Notes under the pieces: model-generated | Databases searched by the model: none | What the model saw: the letters and a program-made list of their open reading frames with translations, nothing else | What the model was told of the DNA's origin: nothing | Part shown: piece after piece, positions 22,193-35,985 of the stretch | How positions within the stretch are numbered: the stretch's first letter is position 1 | Layout of the letters: each line of letters starts with the position of its first letter | NCBI GenBank assembly: GCA_023014335.1 | Contig: JAECYW010000002.1 | Location: 4,371,881-4,435,880 of the forward strand | Direction of reading: 5' to 3' | Length of the DNA: 64,000 bases | From: Galerina marginata | Taxonomy: Eukaryota; Basidiomycota; Agaricomycetes; Agaricales; Galerinaceae | Program-made: the position numbers and the translations under genes

Positions 22193-22382
22193 CCCTCCCA
22201 TACTCTAAAACAAAAACCAGTCATAAAATAATCAAATGGTGAAAAAACAAACAGCAGACTGCGGTGCACGAACAAGGATTGAGGGATCACGGGTGCGCGA
22301 AAAGAGAGTGGAAGTAAGTTCAAACACAATTTTCAGTGGTCAGAAGGTATCGCGAAAGGAATAAAAATTAATTGTCAGACTA

Positions 22383-23534
22383 TCAATCCGAATCGGATTC
22401 ATCAAGATCTTCATCGTATTCATCACCATAGAGGACAAACGAGGATGGTAAAACAGCAGCCACCTGGCTTGCATCGGTGGTTTCTGCTGACATTACAGCT
22501 CCAATTGTCGCACTGGTAATAGCTCCAGGAGCAGGAGGAATCCCATGGACGGGGTCGCCTGGGCAGTTACGAGAGCCATGAGAGATCCAACCACGAGAAC
22601 CCGGCGTTTTTCGGCACCGAAAGCAGCCACCAGCGAGTTTGAGAGCTTCACGTTCACTGTCGGAGAGGAAGGGACGAGAGGACGGTGGTGCTGATGGGAC
22701 CATGGGGTTTATGGATGAAAGAACAGGCCGAACAAGTCGTTCAGCGACTAGAGCATCCCAGGCTGATGTCATGAGGCCAATTAAGGCATCGAGTTTGGTA
22801 TCGCCGTATTTGAAGTTGGGAATTGAGCGGATGCGGAGACTGAGGATTGGATGACAGAAGAAAAGAAGGTGATTCTTTACAATCGAGTCGTTGACAGTGA
22901 AACCGGTGCCTCCGGAAGCCAATGCATTGCGAGCATCTTGCAGGTTGGAGACAAAATCTGCAAATGATGAGGAACCTTGTGAGACAGCGTAAAATTTTGC
23001 CAGCGCATCCATACGCCAGTTAGCTGGGACAAAACGATCCTTTACACGTTGAGCGAACAGGTCCCACGAGGTAAGAAGTTTGAGCGCTTCGCGGTTTTCA
23101 TTCCACCACTGTTTCGCCGGTGCGCTCTCCATTTTCAGGCCAGCAAGAAGTATTTGTAGTGATGTCTTCATAACCTTATCAGAATTCATCGCAGACCAAG
23201 CCTCAAAAGTATCTTGGCATAAGTTGAGCCAAGATGTGACGTTGGGAGCATCAAGATCACCAGTGAGTGCAGGGAGATCAATTTTTGTCATCTTCGAGGG
23301 TTTTTGGAGAACGGACTGAGTACTAGGGCGAGGTATGGAAGACGGAGTATGCTGTTTGCGCAATGGCTCGGCGTTGAGATGGGGCGGGATGTCGTGTTGA
23401 TTTGTGGTGGACGGTGGTTCGACAGTTGCAGATCTCGCACGACGAGTGGGTGGTTGGAGTGCGTCGAGGATGGGCAGGTCCAAGGCAGCAGCAGTAGTGC
23501 GTGTAAAGTGAGTTGGAGGATCCAGCGCGGGCAA
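22383..23534 (-). CDS. gag: Retrotransposon Gag-like protein, 383 aa
   Basis: A single frame inside the LTR element. The N-terminal 90 residues are Pro/Thr-rich and disordered. Residues about 95-260 carry the Ty3/Gypsy-type gag fold signature: VTSWLNLCQDTFEAW, then KQWWNENREAL, SWDLFAQRVKDRF and QGSSSFADFVSNLQDARNAL. Near residue 305 is a zinc-knuckle-like CX2CX11HX4C (CFRC...H...C), longer than the standard CX2CX4HX4C. The C-terminus is acidic. Gag proteins package element RNA into particles. The 111-bp leader between LTR and ATG is short. The frame is intact. Confidence 0.8.
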   Translation of the reverse strand: MPALDPPTHFTRTTAAALDLPILDALQPPTRRARSATVEPPSTTNQHDIPPHLNAEPLRKQHTPSSIPRPSTQSVLQKPSKMTKIDLPALTGDLDAPNVTSWLNLCQDTFEAWSAMNSDKVMKTSLQILLAGLKMESAPAKQWWNENREALKLLTSWDLFAQRVKDRFVPANWRMDALAKFYAVSQGSSSFADFVSNLQDARNALASGGTGFTVNDSIVKNHLLFFCHPILSLRIRSIPNFKYGDTKLDALIGLMTSAWDALVAERLVRPVLSSINPMVPSAPPSSRPFLSDSEREALKLAGGCFRCRKTPGSRGWISHGSRNCPGDPVHGIPPAPGAITSATIGAVMSAETTDASQVAAVLPSSFVLYGDEYDEDLDESDSD

Positions 23535-23645
23535 AATTTGTAAGGGCGTTGTTGGTAAGGCAGCGTAATGGCGCGATTTCGTGGAAGTGTGTCAGGGCGG
23601 CGCAATTGAAGGAGGTAAAGAACGCGGTTGAAGTTTAAAAAAAAG

Positions 23646-23826
23646 TGTAAACCTATCGAGACCAAGGATAGGAAATCACTGAGAGCGGAAGTCACACGAA
23701 GGTAAACAGGACCGAGCTCTGTTGGGGTGAACGAGTACGTAGTACGAGGACAAGAAAGACTACTCTCTACGAAATGTGTCTGTGCTACATGAGGAAATGT
23801 GTATGTAAGCTGTGACCATCCTTACA
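23646..23826 (-). repeat. 5' LTR of the gag-only element
   Basis: 181 bp; on the minus strand it starts TGTAAGG and ends GGTTTACA. It would carry the promoter of the gag transcript. Confidence 0.9.
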
Positions 23827-24084
23827 CACAGATTTGACAAATTTGGGGCCTCAAAAACGCAAATTCGCGGACACCAACTATAGGGAGCTTCCCGGGTCCT
23901 CTTTCTGGCACTTAAGAGGAGGGAGGGTCGTCATTGTAGAATAGAAGCAAACCCGCACTGATCTCTGAATCGGAAAAGTGATCACCTCCAAACTTTTGTT
24001 CCCACGAAATGTGATGTGGTGCCATCAAATCTGATCCATCCTTGCCTTTCACCTCCAACCTTGTGAACATCTAAAGCCTGTACA

Positions 24085-26028
24085 ATGGCAACTAATCCTT
24101 ATAAGCACACAGTCAAAGCTGCACCCTCCACACTCTGCAAAAGTGACAACTGGTACAAACACCAACTCAATCCCAAGACAGTAGTGTATAATGGTCGGCC
24201 TTATTCAACCAATCCTCCCATATCAGTAATCCTACTGCATCGGGCTTTCAGGAACTTTTCATCCCAATCCTACTTTTCTTCTTCAAGGGATACATATGAC
24301 TCTAGCAGCCCATCAATGAATCAGTGCTCTGCAGCTGTCCAGAAGCTGATGTTTTCCCTTGCTGAGTTGCACAAGAAGCACAAGTTTCGGCTTGCTGCTT
24401 TTCTTGATGGTCTCAAACAAATCCTTCCAGAGGATGACACCCACAAATGGAAAGAGAGTGAGAGTTTCAATGATGTCTCCAGAGAAAAGAATCCTCGGCC
24501 TCTTGATATTGTCTATGGTGAGGCAGACTCCACAGGCAAAATAATCAAGCCATGGGCAATGGTTGAAATAAAAACCGAGGAAGGAACTGGAGGTGATGCC
24601 AACATTCAGGTGGGAAGTTACTGGCAGGAGTATCTTAGTTCGGATCTTGCAAAGACTGGTCCCTATACTGGCCATGCAGTCTTTCTGATCTCCCTCAGTG
24701 GTTTGTAAAATCCTCTCACCTTTTTACATGATCTTATACTTTCTTCAGGGACCAAAATGACAATAAGTGCTGGCTTTTCAAGCCCTGTGGGTCCCTTTAT
24801 AGAACACTTAAAAACCACGAGCTTTTTGGAAACGACTTTTGAGCCAACGATCCAAATGATGGCTTGCTTGTTTTATAGTCTGAAACAGGCTGTACCATAC
24901 CTGGAGTAAGCCCTATTGTTTCATTCATCTATTCTGCATCTTTACATATAATTTAGGAATGCCCCTCAGGTCCCGGAGTATTATATTGCAAATCCCACAC
25001 TTCCACTCTTAATTCCCTTCACAAGGGCATTGCGGGTTTTAAAGACAAACCGTGTTTTTCTTGGCAAATTTCAAGAAAATGTGGATCTGCAGAAGCTTGA
25101 GATATCCAACAGGAAAACTCTACAACAACACTCAACCTACATTGCAAAGATCCTGAGCCGTGCTGAAAAGCAGACATATGGGGAAGCTGTACACGATTAT
25201 CTTTACAAAGAAGGGTTTGCACCCCAGTTTCTGATGCATCACAGTCCACCAGATGACTATCTCACAACGGTCTTCATGGAGTATCTACAGCCACCATCAA
25301 AGGATCAGCCAGGATGGGCAACACTCAATGACTTAGAACATGACAACTACGCACAGGCAAAGGCTGCAAAGGCTGCAGTTGAAAAAGCAGTGTTGAAGAT
25401 TGTTGAAACACTTCAGCAGAAAAATTATGTTCATGGTGGTTTATACCCACACCACATCCTGGCCAAAATCAATTCTCAAGGGTTTCTCGAAGAAAAGGAA
25501 GGTGGCATCAGCCTGAAAGTTGTTGACTTTAGCCTCTCAGGAGAGTCTGGGAAAGGCAAATATTCTTTCCTGTCTAGGGGATTCTTGCCTTTGGGTTCAT
25601 TACAAATTACGTTGGATTCAGAGCTGGAACAAGTTACAAGTTGGTTAGAAAAATGGCCACAGAAGATTGAACATGAAACACTCCGGGAGGATGGAACATA
25701 TGAGGATGATGAGGATGAGGATGAGAAGGATGGGAATGAGGAGAATAGAGATAGGGAGGATGGAAAGGATGGGGATGGGGAGAATAGAAATAGGGAGGAT
25801 GGAAAGGATGGGGATGGGGAGAATAGAAATAGGGAGGATGGAGAGGATGGGGATGGGGAGGATGAGGATGAGGATGGGGATGGGGATGGAGATGAGGAGA
25901 AGGATGGGGATTGGGATGAGGAGGATAAGGATGAGGAGGATGAGGATGAGGATGAGGATGAGGATGAGGATGAGGATGAGGATGAGGATGAGGATGAGGA
26001 TGGGGAGGATGAAGATGAGGATATTTGA
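24085..26028 (+). CDS. Nuclease-like plus kinase-like fusion protein with acidic tail
   Basis: Three exons, 24085-24700, 24749-24905 and 24957-26028, with clean GT-AG introns, 614 residues. Residues about 135-200 contain PLD141, then E161-I-K163 and a QVGSYW helix, a PD-(D/E)xK nuclease-like arrangement. Residues about 285-480 look like a protein kinase fold: EAVHDYLYKEG, FMEYLQPP, VHGGLYPHHIL (417-426) and KVVDFSLSG (448-450). The HGD/HRD Asp expected at 419 is Gly, so catalysis may be lost. Residues about 500-614 are almost only Asp, Glu, Gly and Asn. Nuclease plus kinase fusions are described for Crinkler-type (CR) effectors and related fungal proteins; this placement is inference. The stop lies at the edge of the deleted tnp2 copy. 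Confidence 0.65.
25685..26025 (+). repeat. GAGGAT-type simple repeat coding for acidic tail
   Basis: About 340 bp of (GATGAG)n and close variants (GGATGGGGAGAATAGA units), ending in near-pure hexamer repeats at 25930-26000. It encodes the D/E-rich tail of the nuclease-kinase gene. The opposite strand holds long His-Pro and Ile-Leu frames that are shadows. Confidence 0.9.
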
Positions 26029-27475
26029 AGCTAGGCATTGTGTATACCATACCAAGGGCCTTATCAAACACAGTCTTGCACACCTTGAGGGCCAGAGGGC
26101 AATCCAGGCAAGAAAAGCCAGTGCTTTAATTGAGCTGTGCATGAAAATGATGACAGCATGGAGCCCTCTAAGTCACCTAAGGATATTATCAACAAAAGAC
26201 TGTGTCGATGTGTCGATGCATCAAGAAACAACATACCAAATTTATGATTACTTGGAAGTCGTTGGAGCTGCCCAATCACATGTTCAAAAGGGAAACACCA
26301 CCATGAGCGTACTGGGCCAAAAAATCGGAGGAATTCATATATGTGGATGGCCATATGTCCGTTGACGCTATGCTTTGCGTCAGGATGCAGAGCGGTTAGG
26401 TCTTCCATCCAAGACAGGATGTACCTGTGCAGGTCATATCAGGGTCTGGATTGTTGGTGCACTCTTCGGGGTAGATGGGCCTATCAGATCCTGGAATAAA
26501 TTTAGGGGGGGTATGTACAATGGCAGGCTGGGCAAACTGCATGAATCTCTGTCTTGCCATCTAGATTGAACCTCTTCAACACCGTATTGAGAGTGACCGG
26601 AACTTGATCAACAACAAATTGCTGGTGTGCGTCCAGCTTCCCAGAACGACCGTAAACAGACCAAGCCAGCATGACTGTGAGGAGGCCGACAATGAGATCC
26701 CCAAGACGGCGGCTCGCACCGATCATCACGTTGCAAACAACAGCAATGAGCATGGCGATCTGAGCAAAAGGATCATTGGCATTGATTGGCAAGTCAAAAA
26801 GATGATCTGAAGAATAGATCAGGAGTAAGATAAAAGAAGCATAGATTCGAGGCGAAATCAAATTCACCTGTATTGTAGAGTTCCGGTTCTTCAGGTACAG
26901 GATGTGCGGTACAAAACTCGCTATAGCTGCTCTGAAGGTGGGCAAGACGTTCGCCAACAATGACTTTGCGGGCTGATTAACTGTGGGTACGTCGCGCTTC
27001 ACAGCATCGAAAGACTTCTGAAGTTGGCTAATTTCCTGACGCAAGTTTGTGAGGTCGGCAAGTGAGAACGCAGGAGAACTAAGTGCTTGGCGGCATTCTT
27101 GCGACCTACGCTCGACGACATCAAGGATCTTGTGGGCTTTCGCGGTGCGGCGGTCTCGCTCGCGCTTGTCAAGCTTAGCCTTGCTGCCCGCAGGAGGGGA
27201 GAGAGGCCCAGAGGGAAGAACCTCTGGACGAGCACGGGGAGTCGAAGCCGATTGCGAGGGACCTCGGAGAATAGAAGAAGTGTCCAGTCGCTGCTGGCTA
27301 ACCGTGGCTTTACGGACAGCCGCCTCAGCTTGCACACGCCTGAGATGGGGGATGCGCTGGGCTAGCGGCAGGGTTTTCCCCAGAGGTGAACCATCAGGGC
27401 CATGCCCACAATCCAGGATGCACTGTTCGCAAAGACAGTTGTATGTCGTTGCTGCGTTTCTAGAAGGAATAACAT
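26029..27475 (-). pseudogene. tnp2: Internally deleted tnp2 transposase copy
   Basis: On the minus strand, NCLCEQCILDCGHGPDGSPL and GKTLPLAQRIPHLRRVQ match the N-terminus of the arm transposase, followed by a retained 5' intron (near 26870-26810, equivalent to 43724-43777) and AVCPACHCTYPP. After PIYPEECTNNPDPD the middle of the gene is missing: at about 26420 the sequence jumps to ALHPDAKHSVNGHMAIHIYE, FFGPVRSWWCFPFEHVIGQL and, after an intron, LKHWLFLPG. Roughly 2 kb with the IPGP and VNDLPA core is gone. It is a typical non-autonomous derivative, clearly diverged from the arm copies and from a different lineage. The 3' end is cut at the acidic repeat. Confidence 0.85.
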
Positions 27476-28930
27476 GGATAGACGAAGAGAGGTTGTTGAA
27501 GGATAGGAAATGCCTTGAGGTCGGCAGTCTCGGCTTCCGGGATAACTCAGTCTCAATGGATCATACACAAAAGAGAGGAGTATCCGGGATAAAGATCCTG
27601 GCGTCGAAGAGCGCGGTCAACTGCGATGGTCTGTTGAAGAGCCCAACTCAGTGCGTATCAGCGCGAAGGAGTTACGGGGGCAACGGTGATCCAACGGGGA
27701 GGATGCCATTGTTCGCAATGCCAACTCAGTGTGTATAACTGAAATTCGTACACTGCCGAACTGACACGGTTGGCGAGCGATAAATTGTGCGATCCAATGG
27801 TAGTGTGTGTGCAAATTTTTGTGTATTATATACAAAAGAAATCCGCAGCATATTTGGTTTACTGAATAAGATCGAGGCTGATGAGCCCCTGATGTAGGAA
27901 ACAGCGGGCGATGTCGACGGAGACACCGAGACTGATGGGCAGAGGTGGTACCAACATACGAGCCCGCCTTCTAAAAAGCATGTATCTGATACAATGCTTT
28001 GTTGGGCGAATGTTCGGAAGATTTGGCATTGCCGCCCATGCTAGCGCACGTACCCATCATGAGAATAAGGTGTCTGAACCATTGGTCAGACGAAGGTAGG
28101 CGAAATGACAGCGGGCGCTGGAGGCACAGCTGAAAGTAAACGTGTATGATGTGAGTAGAATAAGACACAAAACAAATAATAAAGACACATACCATCGACG
28201 CCGACGGTGCGATGGAGACGGCGCCATTGAGAAGTACCTGGACTCCTGGAGCGGCGGTGGCCACGACGAAGCCGCTGTCAGTGTTGAATGTTATTTTCTC
28301 GCAGTACGATCGGGTCAGGACTAGGAGCAAGAGATAATTATGAGTAACAAAGTGTTCAAATGAAGGAAAAAACGTACGTCGAAGGATCGGGCATTTCCTG
28401 TCCGATGAGCATAAGGTGTTTGAATAGTTGATCAGACGCTGAGAGGGTTCATCCATAAGACGAACGGCCACGCCAAGGTTGAATTCGTTTGCATGAGGTA
28501 CATAGCACAAAAAGTGAAATTGGTGCAGAGGTGAAGCCAGGGGGTAACGTCGGATAGGTAAAGCAGCGAACGGGGCTAAGATTTCTGCGTATCGATACAA
28601 AAGAAATCCTGGTCGATGAGTGGTGAGTTCGATGTATCAGATCCTGACATTCAAAAGTGATTTCGCTGTATCAGATACAAACGAAATAGGTGGGCGAAAC
28701 GACAGCGGGCGCTGAGGGCACAGCAGAAAATAAACGCGTATAATGTGAGTAAGATACGAAACAAAATGATAAAGATACAAATCATCGATGCCGACGATGC
28801 GATGGAGACAGCGCAATTGAGAAGCACCTGGAGCGGTAGTGGGATTCGGCGAAGGAATTGATCAAACTTGACACTCGACGATTGCGCTGGTACTGGCAGC
28901 GTAAGCATTTCCACGTGACACGGATATTGA
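27476..28930. repeat. End module of the deleted tnp2 copy, partly duplicated
   Basis: TTTC...GAAA palindromes lie at about 27815-27845, 27973-27998, 28580-28608 and 28660-28691. A block (GCGGGCGCTG...AACG...GTGAGTA...GACGATGCGATGGAGAC) occurs twice, at 28095-28270 and 28700-28850, about 598 bp apart and about 85% alike. The stretch 28310-28400 is about 80% similar to 950-1080 of the left arm. No gene supported. Confidence 0.65.
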
Positions 28931-29224
28931 TTGCTTCAAAAGTCATCTATGATCTCAATGGCGGAGGTGGGGTTAGAATTGAATTATGTATCATTAAAGC
29001 GAACCCAAAAACAACGCGAGATTATACAATATAAGATACAAATTAAGGCGGCCAAAGCGACAAGATTTAATGCGACATAGGGGTAATGGTAAACGATGAT
29101 GCTAGCGAAGATTGGAGATACGCCTCTGCCACCTTGTTCATCTGGAAGACGAGCTTTGGTGCCTGCCTATTCTTTCGAATTTGCTGCCGCCATTGATGTG
29201 TAGTTAATGGTGTACTTTACAGTC

Positions 29225-29645
29225 CCCCACCTTATCCGTATGGACTGCATGGATTCCATGGATTCACAATAATTCCATGGACAGTGTTATGGATGTTATG
29301 TGGACTCTATGGATTCCATGGATTCAGAATAATTCCACGGACAATGTTATGGATGTTATGGAATCTCATTTTGATTCCATGGACTGTCCGTGGATTCAGT
29401 GAAACAGTGTTATGGATATTATGAAATCTCATGGAAATCCATGGACAGTCCATGGATTTCACAAATGATTATAAATTCATAAGTTCCCACCCAAAAAAAA
29501 TATGTGGATTCCATGGACAATTCTGTGGAATCCATATGGACTTTATTACTTAATTTTACAACTCTATGTGTTTTTTCTCTGTCCATGTGTAGTCCACAGA
29601 CAAAATCCATGGATTTTGAATGGATTCCATATGGACTCTGGATGA
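29225..29645. repeat. Subterminal CCATGGA repeats, left end
   Basis: About a dozen copies of ATTCCATGGA or close variants, in both orientations because the motif is palindromic, separated by 15-40 bp. Probably the transposase-binding array of the KDZ element. Confidence 0.8.
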
Positions 29646-29780
29646 AATTCTAGGAAAATTCAATATTAGTAGATGTTATAAATAATTTTAATATGAGATA
29701 AATCATTCAAATTGTTTTTCATTCAGTACTACTTGTAAAAAAAATACACATCATAAGCAATAGGTATATCAATGAGTACT

Positions 29781-32183
29781 TTACTCTTCTTCATCCATAT
29801 CATCAAATTCATCCTCATTTGTTCCTTTCCTTCCAGCTTTTTGTATTACTCGTTTTGTATGCAAGAACAGCATTGTGTGCAAAAACCAGTTGAAGTTACT
29901 GATTGTCATGCGCTTGAGGATTGAATCATAGCCACCAAGCCAGGAGTTCAGTTGTTCACATACCTTAAATCAAAGTTAGTTTATTTAATTATTTTGAGTT
30001 ATAATTGAAATAAAACTTACTTGGGTATTAAAAGCACGTTTGCGCCGAGGGACTCCATTTTTATCCTCTTCAATTACAACTAGATTTGGTGCTGAGCCAT
30101 TTAATGGTGCTGGATTACACCAAGTGCGACATAAAAGATCCTTGACTCGATGATTGATGTAATGGTATGAGTCAACAATGAACCGGCTAGTATTTCTCCA
30201 GCGTAACCAAGAACCATTGGCAATACTTGTTCTCAGGACTCTGCAAGCTTTATCGATACAGATATACTGTGGTCGGGACTCCTCAGTGGGATATACTGTT
30301 TCCAAGAACTTTAAAATGTTTGTTTCTGACTCTGCTCTTGCAAATTTAGTCCATGCAACAACAACACCACATGGCTTGCACATTGTTTCAACACAGTAGA
30401 AGCGTGCAGGACTAAAAAAGTGTGATCGATCCCGTTTTGGAGGTGGATTTTCATCATGGGCTTGAACACCAGTGCCTCGAGTTGCAGTTTGCCAATCCTC
30501 AGTTTCATTTGGACGCTGTAACATCCGCTTTACTCCAGAGAGATTTACACGGCTATGCTCATATAAATGTTTCCTCCATACAGCTTGATGATCTTGACAT
30601 GCCTGAGTTGGGTTGATTTTATCATTTTGACAGTCACGCATTCGACATTTTGCACCATACTCCAGTTCATGATATTCACAGAATACACCACCACGATGAT
30701 TTTTAAGTTCTCCGATACAATTATCAGCTGCACACATTTGGGGCCCCATAACAATGCCATCAAGGATGTCCATTGTAACATCTCTTTGAGATGGCTGATC
30801 TACATCCATAGAATCATTAACTTGACTTGGTTCTGCTGGCATTGGAATTTGATTGTCTATTGTATTATCAACAATAGGAACTTGGATTTGGGGTTCATCC
30901 GAGTTCAATGGTTCAGCCCTATTCCTGTCAGGCAATGGAGGTACAGTTCGGTTTTCATCGTGTCCAACAATTGCAGCATCATCAATATTTAAATTTAGAT
31001 TTAAATCTGATGCATCTTTAAATGGTTGAGTGCATTCTGCACAAGCATGTCCTGTGGCAAGTGCAAAAATACCATTGTTTCCCAATTTATAAAATGCCTG
31101 CTTTGTTTTATCACTGATTGATAGCCCATCTGGCATTTCTAGATTGACTTTAGATTCTGAAGCAACCATTCTGATTGATTCTTGAATAAAAGCCTGCCAA
31201 ACTTGACGCCGAGTAATTTTGGCAACAGTTTCTCCATCAATGATGCCATAACTGTTATTCCAGAATTCTGTATAAGCCGAAGCTGATGCATGAAAGCTGT
31301 ACATTCCATTTAAAATAGCACCTGCGAATGTTCGATCTACCCATGTTGTCTGTCCAATTTTGAGATACTTGGCAGAATTGACGTAAACTCTGGTTGGACT
31401 GACTACGTTTTTGACCACTCGATCATGATCAGCTTGATAGGTTGCTTTACACTTTTTACAGTTTCCTCCTAAAACAATCACATTCTTGTGCACTTGTGTT
31501 CCTTTTATTAGAGTAACCCTGGGTATATCTCTTGCTTTTGTTGACAGTAATATCCCACGATCTTCACATTCCATATCTTCACATTCCATACTACTTGGAC
31601 AAATAACAAGAACTGGTTGAATTTCTTCACGTGAAACTGGTTTCAACTTTGCAATAAATTTGCCCTGGTCGTTATATGGAGTCAAATTTAACAGCTTGGC
31701 CATCCGATCAAGTTTGAATGCTACTGATTCTGCTTTGTTATTGGTGGATTCCTTTTTCTTGAATAGCCTTTTGCTTTTTGTCTTCCCAAGTCGTTCAATC
31801 ACCGCAGATGATAAAGATTTGATCCATGCTGACAATTCTTTTTTGTTCTCCCCTTTACATTTGGGATGTTGTTGGCGAGCATGAAGACTCAGTAGATCTG
31901 GATTATCTGTCATTGTAAATAACAGAAGTAGAACAGTTGCCAATGTAACTTTGGAACTGAAAGTGTCTTGGATAAAGGCAGAGAATGCCTTGAATGTGAT
32001 ATCTGGGAATTGTGCTTGCTCTGGTGAAGCTGCAACTCTTGGCAGGAATAGCATCATGAAGATCAACCAGATCAGGTATGGCATATGCAGGGTACAGCGC
32101 ATTATCAAAGTTTGGAGAAACATCAAAGCATAGACAGGCGACACAAGCATAGATAGAAACCCATAGACAGCACTATTTGACAT
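29781..32183 (-). CDS. KDZ transposase with CxC5 and CxC6 clusters
   Basis: Exons 32183-30021 and 29963-29781 (57-nt intron), 781 residues. Residues 1-95 are hydrophobic. A cysteine cluster with ICPSSMECEDMEC (194-206) and GNCKKCKATYQADH (240-253) fits CxC5. HACAECTQPF (379) plus CAADNC, FCEYHE, KCRMRDC and ACQDHQ (484-532) fits CxC6. The C-terminal part has MCKPCG, ICIDKA with D644, FIVDSYHYINH with D671, and after the intron CEQLNSWLGGYDSIL with E724, which could be an RNase H-type DDE triad; that triad is my inference. KDZ proteins move DNA transposons. The companion gene ends 59 bp upstream. The first ATG used is the first in frame; an upstream exon cannot be excluded. Confidence 0.8.
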
Positions 32184-32242
32184 ACAACAAATTTTAAAAA
32201 TATCAAGCTGAGAGCAAAGAGATAGAACATGACAACAAAAAA

Positions 32243-35222
<2,980 letters not shown>

Positions 35223-35410
35223 GGCGGCAGCGGAAATGGATGGGGCGGAGATGGGGCGGATGGATGTCGATGGCGGTGGAGGTGGCGATGGGTGGTTGGA
35301 ATGGGTGGGAACGAGGAAGAAAGGATGCCAACGTTTGTTGGCAGGTAGCGCGGGAAACGTCACGTGATCCAAATCCGTATATGTAAGTTATAATTTCCAA
35401 CATATATATC

Positions 35411-35482
35411 GGCTCCGTGGCTCAACGGTTTGGCGCACCGTCTTTTCGGCCCGAGGCTGTGGGTTCAATTCTCCCTGTGTGC
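35411..35482 (+). tRNA. tRNA-like Pol III unit, degenerate
   Basis: GTGGCTCAACGG resembles an A box and GGGTTCAATTC is a near-perfect B box (consensus GGTTCGANTCC), 40 bp apart, followed by a T8 Pol III terminator at 35485. The length is tRNA-like, but the acceptor stem does not pair and the T stem has mismatches. No anticodon can be assigned with confidence. It may be a tRNA pseudogene or a SINE-like promoter carried near the right end of the KDZ element. Confidence 0.4.
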
Positions 35483-35519
35483 ACTTTTTTTTAAGGCCAC
35501 TAAATAATTAATTGGGGAC

Positions 35520-35985
35520 ATTTCCACGTGGATTCCATGGATAAATTATTAGTAATCCATGGAATTCATGTGGAAAATTCATGGAATTTAAATTTATATT
35601 TATTCCATGGAATTTCCATGGATTTTCCGTGGAATCTGTGGACATTGTTGTGGAAAATGCATGGAAATTAAATATTTATTCTGTGGAAATTCTGTGGACA
35701 TTCCGTGGAATCCGTGGACATGGGTGTGGAAAATCAATGGAAATTAAATTTATATTTATTCTGTGGATTGTCCATGGAATGTCCGTGGAATCCTTCGAAA
35801 AAGTCCATGGAAACCACAAAATTCAACAATTCCATGGAAAAATCCATGGAAAATCCGTGGAAAAAATTCCCAATTTGGCTGTGTTCTCTGCCAAAATAAA
35901 ATGGTCATGGACCAGTATGGATTCCATGGATTCCATGTGGATCTGTGTGGATCCATGGAATCCGTATGGAAAAGGTGGGGGAGTG
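35520..35985. repeat. Subterminal CCATGGA repeats, right end
   Basis: More than a dozen copies of TCCATGGA or TCCGTGGA within 460 bp, mirroring the array at the left end of the KDZ element. Confidence 0.8.

Larger units (their letters stand above)
22012..23826 (-). mobile_element. Gag-only LTR retrotransposon (TR-GAG-like), 1.8 kb
   Basis: Two 181-bp LTRs (22012-22192, 23646-23826) that I read as identical, starting TGTAA and ending TTACA, flanked by the 5-bp duplication CACAG (22007-22011 and 23827-23831). A polypurine tract (TATGGGAGGG on the minus strand) directly precedes the LTR at 22192, giving minus orientation. The only gene is gag; protease, reverse transcriptase and integrase are absent. 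No standard TGG primer-binding site follows the 5' LTR. Identical LTRs indicate a recent insertion that must have used enzymes from another element. Confidence 0.9.
21702..23900. mobile_element. TIR element split by an LTR element
   Basis: Ends are inverted repeats: AGGACCCGGGAAGCTCCCTA at 21702 and its complement ending at 23900, extending a further 12 bases or so through TTGGTGTCCGC. The 8-bp duplication CTTTCTGG lies at 21694-21701 and 23901-23908. Without the nested LTR element (1815 bp plus one CACAG) the element is about 380 bp and non-coding, so a MITE. Its inside repeats CTCAAAAACGCAA several times. An 8-bp duplication fits hAT-like elements, among others. Confidence 0.85.

Noticed and set aside
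24085..26028. Active Ser/Thr kinase
   Set aside because: The catalytic loop reads HGG instead of HGD or HRD, so activity cannot be claimed.
25634..26142. Long His-Pro and Ile-Leu frames opposite the nuclease-kinase gene
   Set aside because: They are the reverse reading of the GATGAG simple repeat.
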